A DNA stretch of 64,000 nucleotides. It comes from Flavobacterium gillisiae. GTDB taxonomy: Bacteria > Bacteroidota > Bacteroidia > Flavobacteriales > Flavobacteriaceae. Within the stretch, counting starts at the first letter, position 1, and each line of letters begins with the position of its first letter. The notes beneath the pieces are model-generated. The model did no database searches and had not been told where the DNA came from. It saw only the letters and a list, made by a program, of their open reading frames with translations. Below, in pieces: positions 8,166 to 17,693 of this stretch. A program made the translations under genes and the position numbers. The stretch is from the NCBI RefSeq assembly GCF_900107635.1, contig NZ_FNRD01000004.1, positions 62,001-126,000 of the forward strand. Direction: 5' to 3'.

Positions 8166-11159
8166 ATGAAAAGAATAGTTACCCTTCTCTTTTTATTAAT
8201 TTTTATACCAAAAATTAATGCTCAAGAATACTTTCCTAATAACGAAGGTGTACGAAACAAAAACAATAATTATACTGCTTTTACCAACGCCAAGATTTTT
8301 GTAACTCCAACACAAATAATCGAAAAAGGAACTTTACTTATTCAAAATGGGAAAGTAATTGCGGCAGGAACTTCAGTAAACATCCCCAAAAACACTATTA
8401 CTGTAAACTTAGACGGAAAATCAATTTACCCTTCTTTTATTGATATGTATACTAGTTTTGGAATGGACAAACCAAAAAAAACAGAAGGTAATCGTCAAAG
8501 TCAATCGTATGATACTAAGCGAGAAGGCTATTATTGGAATGAACACATCCGTTCAGAAGTTAATGCTTATGACAATTTCAAATACGACCAACCAAAAGCC
8601 GAAGAATTATTGAAAGCTGGATTTGGTGTCGTGGGTACGCATGTTCAAGATGGTATTGCCAGAGGAACTGGTTCATTAATTGCTTTAAATAACAGTGATC
8701 AAAGTAATCGCTTATTAACTGCTAAAATTTCTAATCATTTTGGTTTTACCAGAAGCGCTACTTCTAATCAGGCCTATCCTAGCTCATTAATGGGTATGAT
8801 GGCACTGTTAAGACAAGTAAATCACGATTTGAAATGGTATAAAAATGGAAATGCTGAAACTAAGGATTTGTCATTGGCTGCTTTAGCTGAAAATGAAAAA
8901 TTAATTCAAATATTCGCTACTGAAGATAAACTCAATAGCATGCGAGCTTCAAAGATTGCTAAGGAATTCGGTTTGAATTATATTATGAAGGGAATAGGAA
9001 ATGAATTCGAAAGAATTGAAGAAATTAAAAATACTAATGCTCAATTTATTATTCCAATAAATTTTCCTGAAGCTTATGACGTGTCTGATCCAAATCAGGC
9101 TAATCAAATGGAATTGAAAGATTTACGTTTCTGGAATCAAGCGCCTACCAATCTTAAAGTTCTAACAGACAACGGAATCGTATTTGCATTGACTACTGAT
9201 AAATTAAAAAAAACAGAGGATTTTAGAACAAACCTACTTAGAGCAATACAATATGGTTTTGATAAAACAAAAGCATTAGAAGCACTAACAACGGTACCTG
9301 CTTCGCTATTAGGAAAAAGTAATGAAATTGGAAGTTTGAAAATTGGAAACTACGCCAACTTTATCATCACCTCAGGTGAAATATTTAATGACCAAACTAA
9401 AATCTATGAAAACTGGGTTCAAGGGTCTAAATATGTTGTCAATGACATCAATGTTAAAGATATTAGAGGAGAATACGATTTGACTATTGCCGATAAAAAA
9501 TACAAATGGAAAATTACCGGTGAGATAGAGACTCCTAAATCTGAAGTCAATACTGCTGATTCTAAAAAATTAAGCTCTAAACTTTCGATTTCAAACAACT
9601 GGATTTCTAATGTGCTAAAGTCAACCGATTCTACGCAAACAAAATTCACCCGATTAATAGGCTACATAGAAGACGTTCAAACGCTTTCTGGAAAAGCGAT
9701 TTTATTTGATGGAAATGAAGTAAAATGGTCAGCTAATAAAATTGCTCCATTTGTAAAACCTGTGGATTCATTAAAGTTGCAAAAAAACAATGTTATTATG
9801 GCTACAACATTTCCGAATGTAGCTTACGGTAATGACAAGAAGCCAACCACCAAAACTTTACTATTCAAAAATGCTACGGTATGGACAAATGAGAAAGAAG
9901 GTATTATCGAAGAAACAGACGTTCTAGTTAAGAATGGGAAAATCGCCGCTATTGGTAAAAACCTTTCTGATGCATCTGCAACTATTATTGATGCAAAAGG
10001 AAAGCATTTGACCAGTGGAATTATTGATGAACATTCCCATATCGCAATTTCTAACGGAGTAAATGAAGGTGGACACAACTCAAGTGCCGAAGTATCCATA
10101 CAAGATGTAGTGAATTCTGAAGATATAAATATTTATAGAGAACTTGCCGGTGGAGTTACTACTTCACAGTTGTTGCATGGTTCTGCAAATCCTATCGGTG
10201 GACAATCTGCCATTGTAAAGTGGAAATGGGGACAAGATGCAGATGAAATGCTATATAAAAACCAACCTAAATTCATCAAATTTGCATTGGGTGAAAATGT
10301 AAAACAATCCAACTGGGGAAATATAAACCCAACTCGTTTCCCTCAAACAAGAATGGGTGTTGAACAAGTATTTACTGATTATTTTCAACGTGCCAAGGAA
10401 TATGATTTAGCTTGGAAAAACTATAATTCAAAAAAAGGAAAAGGAAATGCTCCGCGCGTAGATTTAGATTTACAAACAGTAGCTGAAATACTAAATAAAG
10501 AGCGTTTTATTAGTTGCCATTCTTATGTTCAGTCAGAAATTTTAATGTTGATGAATGTTGCCAATAAATTTAACTTCAGAGTAAACACCTTCACTCATAT
10601 TCTTGAAGGTTATAAGGTAGCCGACAAAATGAAAGAACATGGCGTTGGTGCTTCCACTTTTTCAGACTGGTGGGCTTACAAGTTTGAGGTAAATGATGCC
10701 ATTCCTTATAATGGTCCAATAATGCATAATGCAGGATTAGTAGTAGCCTATAATTCTGATGATGCTGAAATGTCAAGAAGATTAAATCAAGAAGCCGCAA
10801 AAGCAGTAAAATATGGAGATGTTTCTGAAGAAGATGCTTGGAAGTTTGTCACTCTTAATCCAGCCAAGTTATTACACATAGATGACAAAGTAGGAAGTAT
10901 AAAAGTGGGTAAAGACGCTGATATAGTTCTTTGGAACAACAATCCTTTATCTATATATGCAAAAGCAGAGAAAACTCTAATTGAAGGTATAGTCTACTAT
11001 GATGTTCAAAAAGATGAGCAACAAAGAGTCGCTATTGCCAAAGAAAGAAACGAGTTAATTGGTCAATTATTACAAGAGAAAAACAAAGGCGCAACTACTC
11101 AAGAACCAAAACGCAAAGAAAAGAAAGAATACCACTGTGATACATTAGAACTGGAATAA
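8166..11159 (+). CDS. Secreted tandem amidohydrolase-superfamily protein
   Basis: The protein has 997 aa, starts with a signal peptide (MKRIVTLLFLLIFIPKINAQ) and is therefore periplasmic or outer-membrane associated. It contains two amidohydrolase-like halves. The N-terminal half (about 40-450) is degenerate: the usual PGxIDxHxH strand reads YPSFIDMYTSFG. The C-terminal half (about 570-960) keeps the metal ligands: HSH at 623-625, His in FISCHSYVQSE, His in NTFTHILEGY and Asp in AYNSDDAEMS. It resembles imidazolonepropionase-like or prolidase-like secreted amidohydrolases. The substrate is unknown. A basic tail ends the protein. The next gene, 43 bases on, encodes a related protein, and the two probably form one operon. 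Confidence 0.88.
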   Translation: MKRIVTLLFLLIFIPKINAQEYFPNNEGVRNKNNNYTAFTNAKIFVTPTQIIEKGTLLIQNGKVIAAGTSVNIPKNTITVNLDGKSIYPSFIDMYTSFGMDKPKKTEGNRQSQSYDTKREGYYWNEHIRSEVNAYDNFKYDQPKAEELLKAGFGVVGTHVQDGIARGTGSLIALNNSDQSNRLLTAKISNHFGFTRSATSNQAYPSSLMGMMALLRQVNHDLKWYKNGNAETKDLSLAALAENEKLIQIFATEDKLNSMRASKIAKEFGLNYIMKGIGNEFERIEEIKNTNAQFIIPINFPEAYDVSDPNQANQMELKDLRFWNQAPTNLKVLTDNGIVFALTTDKLKKTEDFRTNLLRAIQYGFDKTKALEALTTVPASLLGKSNEIGSLKIGNYANFIITSGEIFNDQTKIYENWVQGSKYVVNDINVKDIRGEYDLTIADKKYKWKITGEIETPKSEVNTADSKKLSSKLSISNNWISNVLKSTDSTQTKFTRLIGYIEDVQTLSGKAILFDGNEVKWSANKIAPFVKPVDSLKLQKNNVIMATTFPNVAYGNDKKPTTKTLLFKNATVWTNEKEGIIEETDVLVKNGKIAAIGKNLSDASATIIDAKGKHLTSGIIDEHSHIAISNGVNEGGHNSSAEVSIQDVVNSEDINIYRELAGGVTTSQLLHGSANPIGGQSAIVKWKWGQDADEMLYKNQPKFIKFALGENVKQSNWGNINPTRFPQTRMGVEQVFTDYFQRAKEYDLAWKNYNSKKGKGNAPRVDLDLQTVAEILNKERFISCHSYVQSEILMLMNVANKFNFRVNTFTHILEGYKVADKMKEHGVGASTFSDWWAYKFEVNDAIPYNGPIMHNAGLVVAYNSDDAEMSRRLNQEAAKAVKYGDVSEEDAWKFVTLNPAKLLHIDDKVGSIKVGKDADIVLWNNNPLSIYAKAEKTLIEGIVYYDVQKDEQQRVAIAKERNELIGQLLQEKNKGATTQEPKRKEKKEYHCDTLELE

Positions 11160-11202
11160 ATCGCATTTTAAGAATCACAATTACCTAATAAATTATAAAC
11201 AA

Positions 11203-12507
11203 ATGAATAAACACATATATATATTAGTATTGGTATTAAGTTTATCAATCCTTGCAAATGCACAACAAACACCTGCTCCAAAACAATCAAAATCAATACT
11301 GATTCTAAATGCCAAAGCACACATTGGTAATGGACAAGTAATCGAAAATAGTGCTTTAGGTTTTAAAGACGGTAAGATTACTATGATGGCAGATGCTACA
11401 ACAATTAGAATAGATAAAAGTGCCTATGATATTACGATTGATGCCAGCGGTAAAGAATTGTATCCTGGTTTCATAGCACCAAATTCCACATTAGGCTTAG
11501 TTGAAATTGACGCCATTAAATCATCTGACGATGAAAATGAAATTGGGCTAATGAATCCCAATGTAAGAAGTATTATAGCCTACAATGCAGAATCAAAAGT
11601 AATTGAAACCGTTAGACCTAATGGTGTTTTAATTGCTCAAATCACACCTCGTGGTGGGCGTATATCAGGGACCTCATCTATAGTTCAGTTAGATGCTTGG
11701 ACTTGGCAAGATGCAATTATGAAAGAAAATGATGGAATTCATCTTAATTTCCCTTCCAGCTATAAGAAAAGTGGATCTTGGTTTGAGCCAGGAAGTATTG
11801 AAGAAAATAAAGATTACAAAACTCAAATCAACGAAATCATTACTTTTTTGACCAATGCAAAAGCATATCAAGTAGATAATAGTAAAGAACGAAATTTAAT
11901 TTTGGAATCGGCAAGAGGATTGTTTGATGGTTCTCAAACTTTATTTATAAATGCTAATGAAGAGAAACAAATTATTGATGCTGTTCAATTAGCTAAAAGT
12001 AATGGTATTAAAAAAATGGTAATTGTTGGTGGATATGAAGCATACAAGACTGCTGAATTATTACAAAAAAACAATATCGGTGTACTTTTAAAAAGAGTCC
12101 ATGATATGCCTGAACATGAGGATGATGATGTCGACCTACCCTATAAAGCAGCAAAATTATTAACCGATAAAGGAGTATTAGTAGGACTGGAAAATAGCGG
12201 TTCTCATGAGCGCATGAATACCAGAAACTTACCATTTTTAGCTGGTACATGTGCTGCCTACGGCCTAGATAAAGAGCAAGCTTTGCAATTAATCACTTCT
12301 AACACTGCCAAAATATTAGGAATAGATGCTCAATGTGGTACATTAGAAATAGGAAAAGATGCCACTTTATTCTTGTCTGCAGGTGATGCCTTAGACATGA
12401 GAACTAATAAAGTATCACATGCTTTTATTCAAGGTCGAATGATAAGTCTTGAAACTCATCAATCTGTATTGAATAAAAGATATAAAGAAAAATACAATCA
12501 AAACTAG
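11203..12507 (+). CDS. Secreted amidohydrolase-like protein lacking metal ligands
   Basis: The protein has 434 aa with a signal peptide (MNKHIYILVLVLSLSILANAQ). The amidohydrolase frame is recognisable from the N-terminal beta sandwich, the strand ELYPGFIAPNSTLG, and the C-terminal SNTAKILGIDAQCGTLEIGKDATL. The HxH metal motif is absent, and the position of the usual catalytic Asp reads GLENSGSHE. It is therefore probably not an active metallohydrolase. It follows the active tandem protein at 43 bases, so it may be a structural partner. A strong terminator follows. Confidence 0.85.
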   Translation: MNKHIYILVLVLSLSILANAQQTPAPKQSKSILILNAKAHIGNGQVIENSALGFKDGKITMMADATTIRIDKSAYDITIDASGKELYPGFIAPNSTLGLVEIDAIKSSDDENEIGLMNPNVRSIIAYNAESKVIETVRPNGVLIAQITPRGGRISGTSSIVQLDAWTWQDAIMKENDGIHLNFPSSYKKSGSWFEPGSIEENKDYKTQINEIITFLTNAKAYQVDNSKERNLILESARGLFDGSQTLFINANEEKQIIDAVQLAKSNGIKKMVIVGGYEAYKTAELLQKNNIGVLLKRVHDMPEHEDDDVDLPYKAAKLLTDKGVLVGLENSGSHERMNTRNLPFLAGTCAAYGLDKEQALQLITSNTAKILGIDAQCGTLEIGKDATLFLSAGDALDMRTNKVSHAFIQGRMISLETHQSVLNKRYKEKYNQN

Positions 12508-12540
12508 TAGTCATAAAACAACTTAGTCTTTCCTTATAAA

Positions 12541-12581
12541 AACAGACAATTTACGCGATCGTAAATTGTCTGTTTTTTTTT
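12541..12581 (+). terminator. Terminator after the amidohydrolase pair
   Basis: A perfect 15-bp stem (12541-12555 with 12560-12574, loop CGAT) is followed by T(7). Confidence 0.9.
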
Positions 12582-12753
12582 GACTTAGTACAAAACAATA
12601 AAATTCTGAATATTCCACTTCCGAATACATTAGCAAATCCTTGTTTTCATCTCACAAATCAAACATACCCGCAAAAAATTAGGGGTCAAAATACTAAAAA
12701 CATAAAAATAACGAGTTTTACATCAATATTAGGAGGGATGTTGAATGATTTTA

Positions 12754-12761
12754 TACTTTTG
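12754..12761 (+). promoter_or_regulatory. -7 box of the ammonium transporter gene
   Basis: TACTTTTG matches TAnnTTTG and sits 22 bases before the ATG at 12784. Transcription would begin near 12768, which excludes the upstream in-frame starts at 12738-12745. Confidence 0.6.
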
Positions 12762-12783
12762 TCAAAAATTAATTCTAAACAAC

Positions 12784-14097
12784 ATGAGAAAAATCGTTTT
12801 AAGTATCCTACTAATTTCCCTTTTAGTAGTGACCCTATTTTCAACTTCCATTCTTTCTGCACACCCTATCCCTGCCGAAGCAGTAGCATTCGATACTGGA
12901 GATACAGCATGGATGATTGTTGCTACAGCACTTGTTTTAATCATGACCCCTGGTTTAGGATTCTTCTACGGTGGTATGGTAGGTAAAAAAAATGTAATCA
13001 GCACAATGTTGCAAAGTTTCATGGCTATGATCGTTGTGACCGTACTTTGGGTAGTCATTGGCTTTGGTTTGTCTTTTGGACCTTCAATTGGAGGTATTAT
13101 CGGTAATCCTTTACCTAACTTGTTCTTCCAAGGCGTTGGTATAAATACAGCCTGGGTTGCTGCACCAACTGTACCCTTTCTATTATTCGCTTTATTTCAA
13201 GCAAAATTCGCAATAATCACACCCGCATTAATAACTGGAGCTTTTGCTGAAAGAATTCGCTTTTGGGCTTATCTATTATTCATGGTTCTATTCATTATAT
13301 TGATTTATGCACCCTTATGTCATATGACTTGGCATCCAGAAGGATTATTCTTCAAGATGGGAGTTCTTGATTTTGCTGGTGGAACTGTCGTACATATGAG
13401 TGCTGGTTGGGCGGCATTAGCTGGCGCAATGTTTTTAGGAAAAAGAAAAGCACAAAAATCAAATCCTGCACGTATTACTTATGTATTATTAGGAACTGGT
13501 TTATTATGGTTCGGATGGTTTGGTTTCAATGCAGGTTCTGCATTAGGAGCAAACGGTTTGGCTGTACAAGCTTTAGGAACAACAACTGTAGCTGCAGCCG
13601 CAGCCGGAATGGCTTGGGTATTTCTGGATAAAATTCTTGGTCACAAACTTTCAGCAATGGGAGCTTGTATTGGTACCGTAGTAGGATTAGTAGCGATCAC
13701 TCCTGCCGCAGGATTTGTAAGTATGCCACATGCAATATTCATTGGTATTTTTAGTAGTATTGTAAGTAATCTTATCGTGAGTAAATTCCCAAAAGGTAAA
13801 ATTGACGATGCGTTAGATGTATTTGCTTGCCACGGTGTTGGTGGAATGACAGGGATGTTATTGACAGGAGTTTTTGCTTCTAAAACAGTAAATTCAGCTG
13901 TTACAGATCAAGGTCTAATATTTGGTGAAACGACTTTATTTATTCACCAATTAACTGCTTTGATTATTGTTTCCGTATTTGCTTTTTCAGCATCTTATTT
14001 CTTATTCTTTATTGTAAATAAGATCACTCCACTAAGAGTAAGTGAAGATAAAGAAGAGTTAGGTTTAGACATCTCTCAACACGGAGAGTTTTTATAA
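12784..14097 (+). CDS. amt: Ammonium transporter (Amt/Rh family)
   Basis: This trimeric inner-membrane ammonia/ammonium channel has 437 aa from the chosen ATG, which follows the -7 box and begins a good signal peptide (MRKIVLSILLISLLVVTLFS). Family motifs are DTAWMIVATALVLIMTPGLG, YGGMV, DFAGGTVVHMSAG and FACHGVGGMTGMLLTG. The His in GTVVHMSAG and the His in FACHGVGG correspond to the twin pore histidines of E. coli AmtB. The conserved C-terminal tail (DKEELGLDISQHGE) that contacts PII proteins is present, yet no glnK lies beside it. A terminator follows. Confidence 0.95.
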   Translation: MRKIVLSILLISLLVVTLFSTSILSAHPIPAEAVAFDTGDTAWMIVATALVLIMTPGLGFFYGGMVGKKNVISTMLQSFMAMIVVTVLWVVIGFGLSFGPSIGGIIGNPLPNLFFQGVGINTAWVAAPTVPFLLFALFQAKFAIITPALITGAFAERIRFWAYLLFMVLFIILIYAPLCHMTWHPEGLFFKMGVLDFAGGTVVHMSAGWAALAGAMFLGKRKAQKSNPARITYVLLGTGLLWFGWFGFNAGSALGANGLAVQALGTTTVAAAAAGMAWVFLDKILGHKLSAMGACIGTVVGLVAITPAAGFVSMPHAIFIGIFSSIVSNLIVSKFPKGKIDDALDVFACHGVGGMTGMLLTGVFASKTVNSAVTDQGLIFGETTLFIHQLTALIIVSVFAFSASYFLFFIVNKITPLRVSEDKEELGLDISQHGEFL

Positions 14098-14141
14098 AAG
14101 TATTTATAAAAGAACTTGTAGTAAGGCTAGCCTAACACAAA

Positions 14142-14174
14142 AAAATCCCAATCTGAAATTCAGATTGGGATTTT
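14142..14174. terminator. Terminator between convergent amt and dsbD
   Basis: A perfect 14-bp stem (14142-14155 with 14161-14174, AAAATCCCAATCTG) carries an A-run on one side and a T-run on the other, so it could serve both strands. Confidence 0.85.
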
Positions 14175-14299
14175 CTATTTTATACTAATCATGACTTACA
14201 TAGTCCAGTAAAAACCATACTTTCATACTGTCCCAAAATCGACACCAGTTATCGGCTTATACTAAATAACTTTAGACTATCTAATAAGTATAAATGGTT

Positions 14300-16333
14300 T
14301 TATTTCTTGAAATTAGAAACTCCTGCTTTCAACCAAGTTCCATATTCTTCTACACTCACATAACTAATGGTTGGCTTTTCTTTATTTAAGTTATTCCCTT
14401 CTAAATCCGTTAAAACGTACAAAGGCTGTGTATTCGTTTTATATTTTGATATCATAAAATCAGTCCACTTATCCCCTATTGTTTCAATTTCAGAACCTGT
14501 TGTTTTCGATACAAACTGTTCGTTTTTAGGCAAATCTCTTTTATCATCAACATACAAAGATATAAGTACTACTTCATTGTTTAAAATAGGCAAAATCATA
14601 GCATCAGACCAGACATTATTTTCCATTTTTCTACAATTTACACAGGCATAACCTGTAAAATCAAGCATAATAGGTTTATTTACTGTTTTGGCATAAGCCA
14701 ATCCTTTTTCATAATCATCAAAAACCACTATTCCATGAGGCCCACTTTTAGCTCCCTCCGGTAAAATGGCACTTGCAACACTAATTGCTGAACCACCTAA
14801 TCCCTTAGGACTTTCACTGTATTCTAATGTAGGAGGAAAAGCGCTAATAATTTTTAAAGGTGCTCCCCAAAGTCCTGGAATCATATACACTGTAAAAGTT
14901 AAAGCTAGTAATCCCAACATTAATCGTCCTACTGAAATATGCGTCAACGGACTATCATGTGGCAACGTAATTTTGCCGAATAAATAAAAGGCCAATGTTC
15001 CAAAAATAGCAATCCAAATAGCTAGGAATACTTCTCTTTCCAACAAATGCAACTGCAATACCAAGTCGGCATTTGATAAGAATTTAAAGGCTAAAGCCAA
15101 TTCTAAAAATCCTAAAACGACTTTCACCGTATTCAACCATCCACCAGATTTTGGTAAGGAATGCAACCATCCGGGAAACATAGCAAAAAGCATAAATGGT
15201 AAGGCTAATGCCAATGAAAAACCAAACATTCCAATGATTGGAGCGATTCCTCCTTTGGAAGCGGCTTCCACCAATAGCGTACCTACTATCGGCCCCGTGC
15301 AAGAGAACGATACAATTGCAAGTGCCAATGCCATAAATAAAATACCTATAATCCCTCCTCTATCAGCTTGGCTGTCTACTTTATTTGCCCAAGAATTAGG
15401 TAACATAATTTCAAATGCACCCAAAAATGAAGCCGCAAAAACAACTAATAAAACAAAGAAAATAATATTAAACCACACATTTGTCGATAGGGCATTCAAA
15501 GCATCAGCACCAAAAATCCAGGTTACTAAGAATCCAAGAAGCACATAAATCACAATAATTGAAATCCCATAAATGATTGCATTTCTAATCCCTTTTGCCT
15601 TTGTTTTACTTTGTTTGGTAAAAAAACTAACCGTCATAGGAATCATTGGAAAAACACATGGCGTCAGCAAGGCAGCAAACCCTGATAAAAATGCGATAAA
15701 AAATATAGACCACAATCCCCTTTGTGTATCTGATTTGGATTCTGCAACTACCTCTTTTTCAGGTGTCGCAACTACAATATTACTTGCACCAAGACTCGGA
15801 GCTAAAGAATCTTCCTTTATCGTATCAGTTTCAACTGCTACTGCAGCAGCGGCTTCTTTTGGTACTGCAACCACAGCTGTACTGGTAGTAGGTATGGTAA
15901 AAGTGAATTTCTTCTCTAAATTGATACATACTTCTTTACAAACCTGATAATTCAACTCGGCTTCAAGCTTAGTCAGCTTTGGATTCGTAACATGGACTAT
16001 CTGTTGTATTTGAGCTTTTCTTTGAAAATAAGTTTCATTTACTTCAAAAATATCATTGTAAGCCGTTTTGGTTTTGCTTTCTTTCGCTTTACCTACAAGA
16101 TTAAAATTACCTTTTGGATTTTTAAAAACAACTTCTAATGCCAGTGGGCCACCATCTGGAGTAAACTGGGAATACAGATGCCAGTCTTTTTCAATTACGC
16201 CATCAAAAGTCAATAAATAGGTGTTGTCTGATGTTTTTTCAATTTTTGTTGTCCATTTTACTGGATCTAGAATTTGAGCATTTACATTGGCAAAAGCCAA
16301 AAAAGTAATAAGGATAACTAATATTTTCTTCAT
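14300..16333 (-). CDS. dsbD: DsbD-type thiol:disulfide interchange protein
   Basis: This protein carries electrons from cytoplasmic thioredoxin across the inner membrane to reduce periplasmic disulfides, and supports cytochrome c maturation. All three modules are present in 677 aa. A signal peptide leads to an N-terminal immunoglobulin-like domain with Cys132 and Cys136 (VCKEVC). The membrane domain has Cys226 (TPCVFPMIP) and Cys345 (FSCTGP). The C-terminal thioredoxin domain has Cys564-VN-Cys567 (ACVNCRK). All six relay cysteines are therefore in place. Its start shares a base with the tilS stop, so the two are co-translated in a pabB-tilS-dsbD operon. Confidence 0.95.
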   Translation of the reverse strand: MKKILVILITFLAFANVNAQILDPVKWTTKIEKTSDNTYLLTFDGVIEKDWHLYSQFTPDGGPLALEVVFKNPKGNFNLVGKAKESKTKTAYNDIFEVNETYFQRKAQIQQIVHVTNPKLTKLEAELNYQVCKEVCINLEKKFTFTIPTTSTAVVAVPKEAAAAVAVETDTIKEDSLAPSLGASNIVVATPEKEVVAESKSDTQRGLWSIFFIAFLSGFAALLTPCVFPMIPMTVSFFTKQSKTKAKGIRNAIIYGISIIVIYVLLGFLVTWIFGADALNALSTNVWFNIIFFVLLVVFAASFLGAFEIMLPNSWANKVDSQADRGGIIGILFMALALAIVSFSCTGPIVGTLLVEAASKGGIAPIIGMFGFSLALALPFMLFAMFPGWLHSLPKSGGWLNTVKVVLGFLELALAFKFLSNADLVLQLHLLEREVFLAIWIAIFGTLAFYLFGKITLPHDSPLTHISVGRLMLGLLALTFTVYMIPGLWGAPLKIISAFPPTLEYSESPKGLGGSAISVASAILPEGAKSGPHGIVVFDDYEKGLAYAKTVNKPIMLDFTGYACVNCRKMENNVWSDAMILPILNNEVVLISLYVDDKRDLPKNEQFVSKTTGSEIETIGDKWTDFMISKYKTNTQPLYVLTDLEGNNLNKEKPTISYVSVEEYGTWLKAGVSNFKK

Positions 16334-17646
16334 TATTCTAATTCTATTTTTAATATATTTTGTGTTTTGTTATCTACTCTAAATCGTTCATCTTGTCTAA
16401 TACCAACAACCCAAACAATTTTATTTCCTGACCATAAGATCCAGACATTTTCTTTTTCTAACAAGGATAATTTCTCATCTTTAAAAAGCTTACTCACTTT
16501 TTTTGACTTACCTTCCATTCCAAAAGGCTGAAAATTATCTCCATCATTCCACCTACGTAAAACTAAAGGGAATTCTAATTTCTCTTGGTCAACAAATATA
16601 GTCGTATTTGTAGGAATGTAAATGTCATCTACTTTACAAAAGCTAAGATTTAAGGGAATCTTAACGTCTTCCATCCCTTCATCAATAAAATACTCCTCCT
16701 CCGAATTAGCTTCTAAATCAATTGGGCTTAGAATTAACGAATCCCTGTCCTTCAATAATCGAAACTCGGCAGAAAAAACATGTTTCCCTGATTGACTTTC
16801 GACCAAATCATATATATCATCCCATGCAGAAAATCCAAATTCATGCAACCATTGATATAAATAGGAAGTATAGTTTGGTAATTTTCTTAATTGATTTAAA
16901 TCAAAATAAATCCCTTCTTCTTCTTGCTTTGCCACTTGCTGGTACACCATAATCGAAGCGTCTTCAACCATGACCTGTGATTCCTGCAAGTAGGATTGTG
17001 TTTTTTGAAACGAAGGGATAAAATGTGGATTTAATTCTTTTAATAATGGAACTAAATCATGGCGAATCTTATTGCGCAAATACTTATCGGAGGCATTGCT
17101 GCTGTCTTCTCTCCACTCTATTTTGTTCTCTTTGGCATAGTTTGCAATTTCCTCCCTCGAAAAAAGCAATAACGGACGTATAATTTTGTCGTTTTGGGCT
17201 GGTATACCGACCAAACCTTCCAATCCCGTACCTCGGCTTAAGTTGATAAGAAATGTTTCTATATTGTCATCTGCATGATGAGCAGTAAGAACATAATCAA
17301 ACCCCTCTGTTTCCAAAAGTTCATAAAACCAATTGTAACGCAAATCACGAGCGGCAACTTGTGTCGAAAGCTTGTAATCTTTGGCGAAAGCCTCAGTATC
17401 AAATTGGGTCAAAAACATTGGAATATTATTAGTACTAGCATAATCTTGAACAAAATTTTGATCTCCGAAACTCTCTAATCCCCGCAATTGAAAATTACAA
17501 TGAGCCAAAGCAATTGCGTAGTCCAGTTGATTAAACAATCGAGCCATTACAATACTATCCAAGCCTCCACTAGTAGCCAGAAGAAGTTTTTTATTTTCTA
17601 AAAAAGGGAAGTTTTGAGTAATATGATTTTTGAGTCTATCTAACAT
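16333..17646 (-). CDS. tilS: tRNA(Ile)-lysidine synthase
   Basis: TilS ligates lysine to C34 of the tRNA-Ile with anticodon CAU using ATP, so that it reads AUA. This is an essential step in AT-rich genomes. The PP-loop motif SGGLDS is at 26-31. The N-terminal ATPase domain runs to about 210 and includes TAHHADDNIETFLINLSRGTG and RNKIRHDLVPLL. A C-terminal TilS domain follows (WNDGDNFQPFGMEGKSKKVSKLF). The length of 437 aa is normal. It lies 47 bases after pabB and overlaps dsbD by one base. Confidence 0.96.
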   Translation of the reverse strand: MLDRLKNHITQNFPFLENKKLLLATSGGLDSIVMARLFNQLDYAIALAHCNFQLRGLESFGDQNFVQDYASTNNIPMFLTQFDTEAFAKDYKLSTQVAARDLRYNWFYELLETEGFDYVLTAHHADDNIETFLINLSRGTGLEGLVGIPAQNDKIIRPLLLFSREEIANYAKENKIEWREDSSNASDKYLRNKIRHDLVPLLKELNPHFIPSFQKTQSYLQESQVMVEDASIMVYQQVAKQEEEGIYFDLNQLRKLPNYTSYLYQWLHEFGFSAWDDIYDLVESQSGKHVFSAEFRLLKDRDSLILSPIDLEANSEEEYFIDEGMEDVKIPLNLSFCKVDDIYIPTNTTIFVDQEKLEFPLVLRRWNDGDNFQPFGMEGKSKKVSKLFKDEKLSLLEKENVWILWSGNKIVWVVGIRQDERFRVDNKTQNILKIELE

Positions 17647-17693
17647 AGTTCAAAAATAAAGATTAAAATTCAATATCGAATTATGAATGTCGA

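Noticed and set aside
12738..12783. Upstream in-frame starts for the ammonium transporter
   Set aside because: They precede or overlap the -7 box at 12754-12761 and would spoil the signal peptide.
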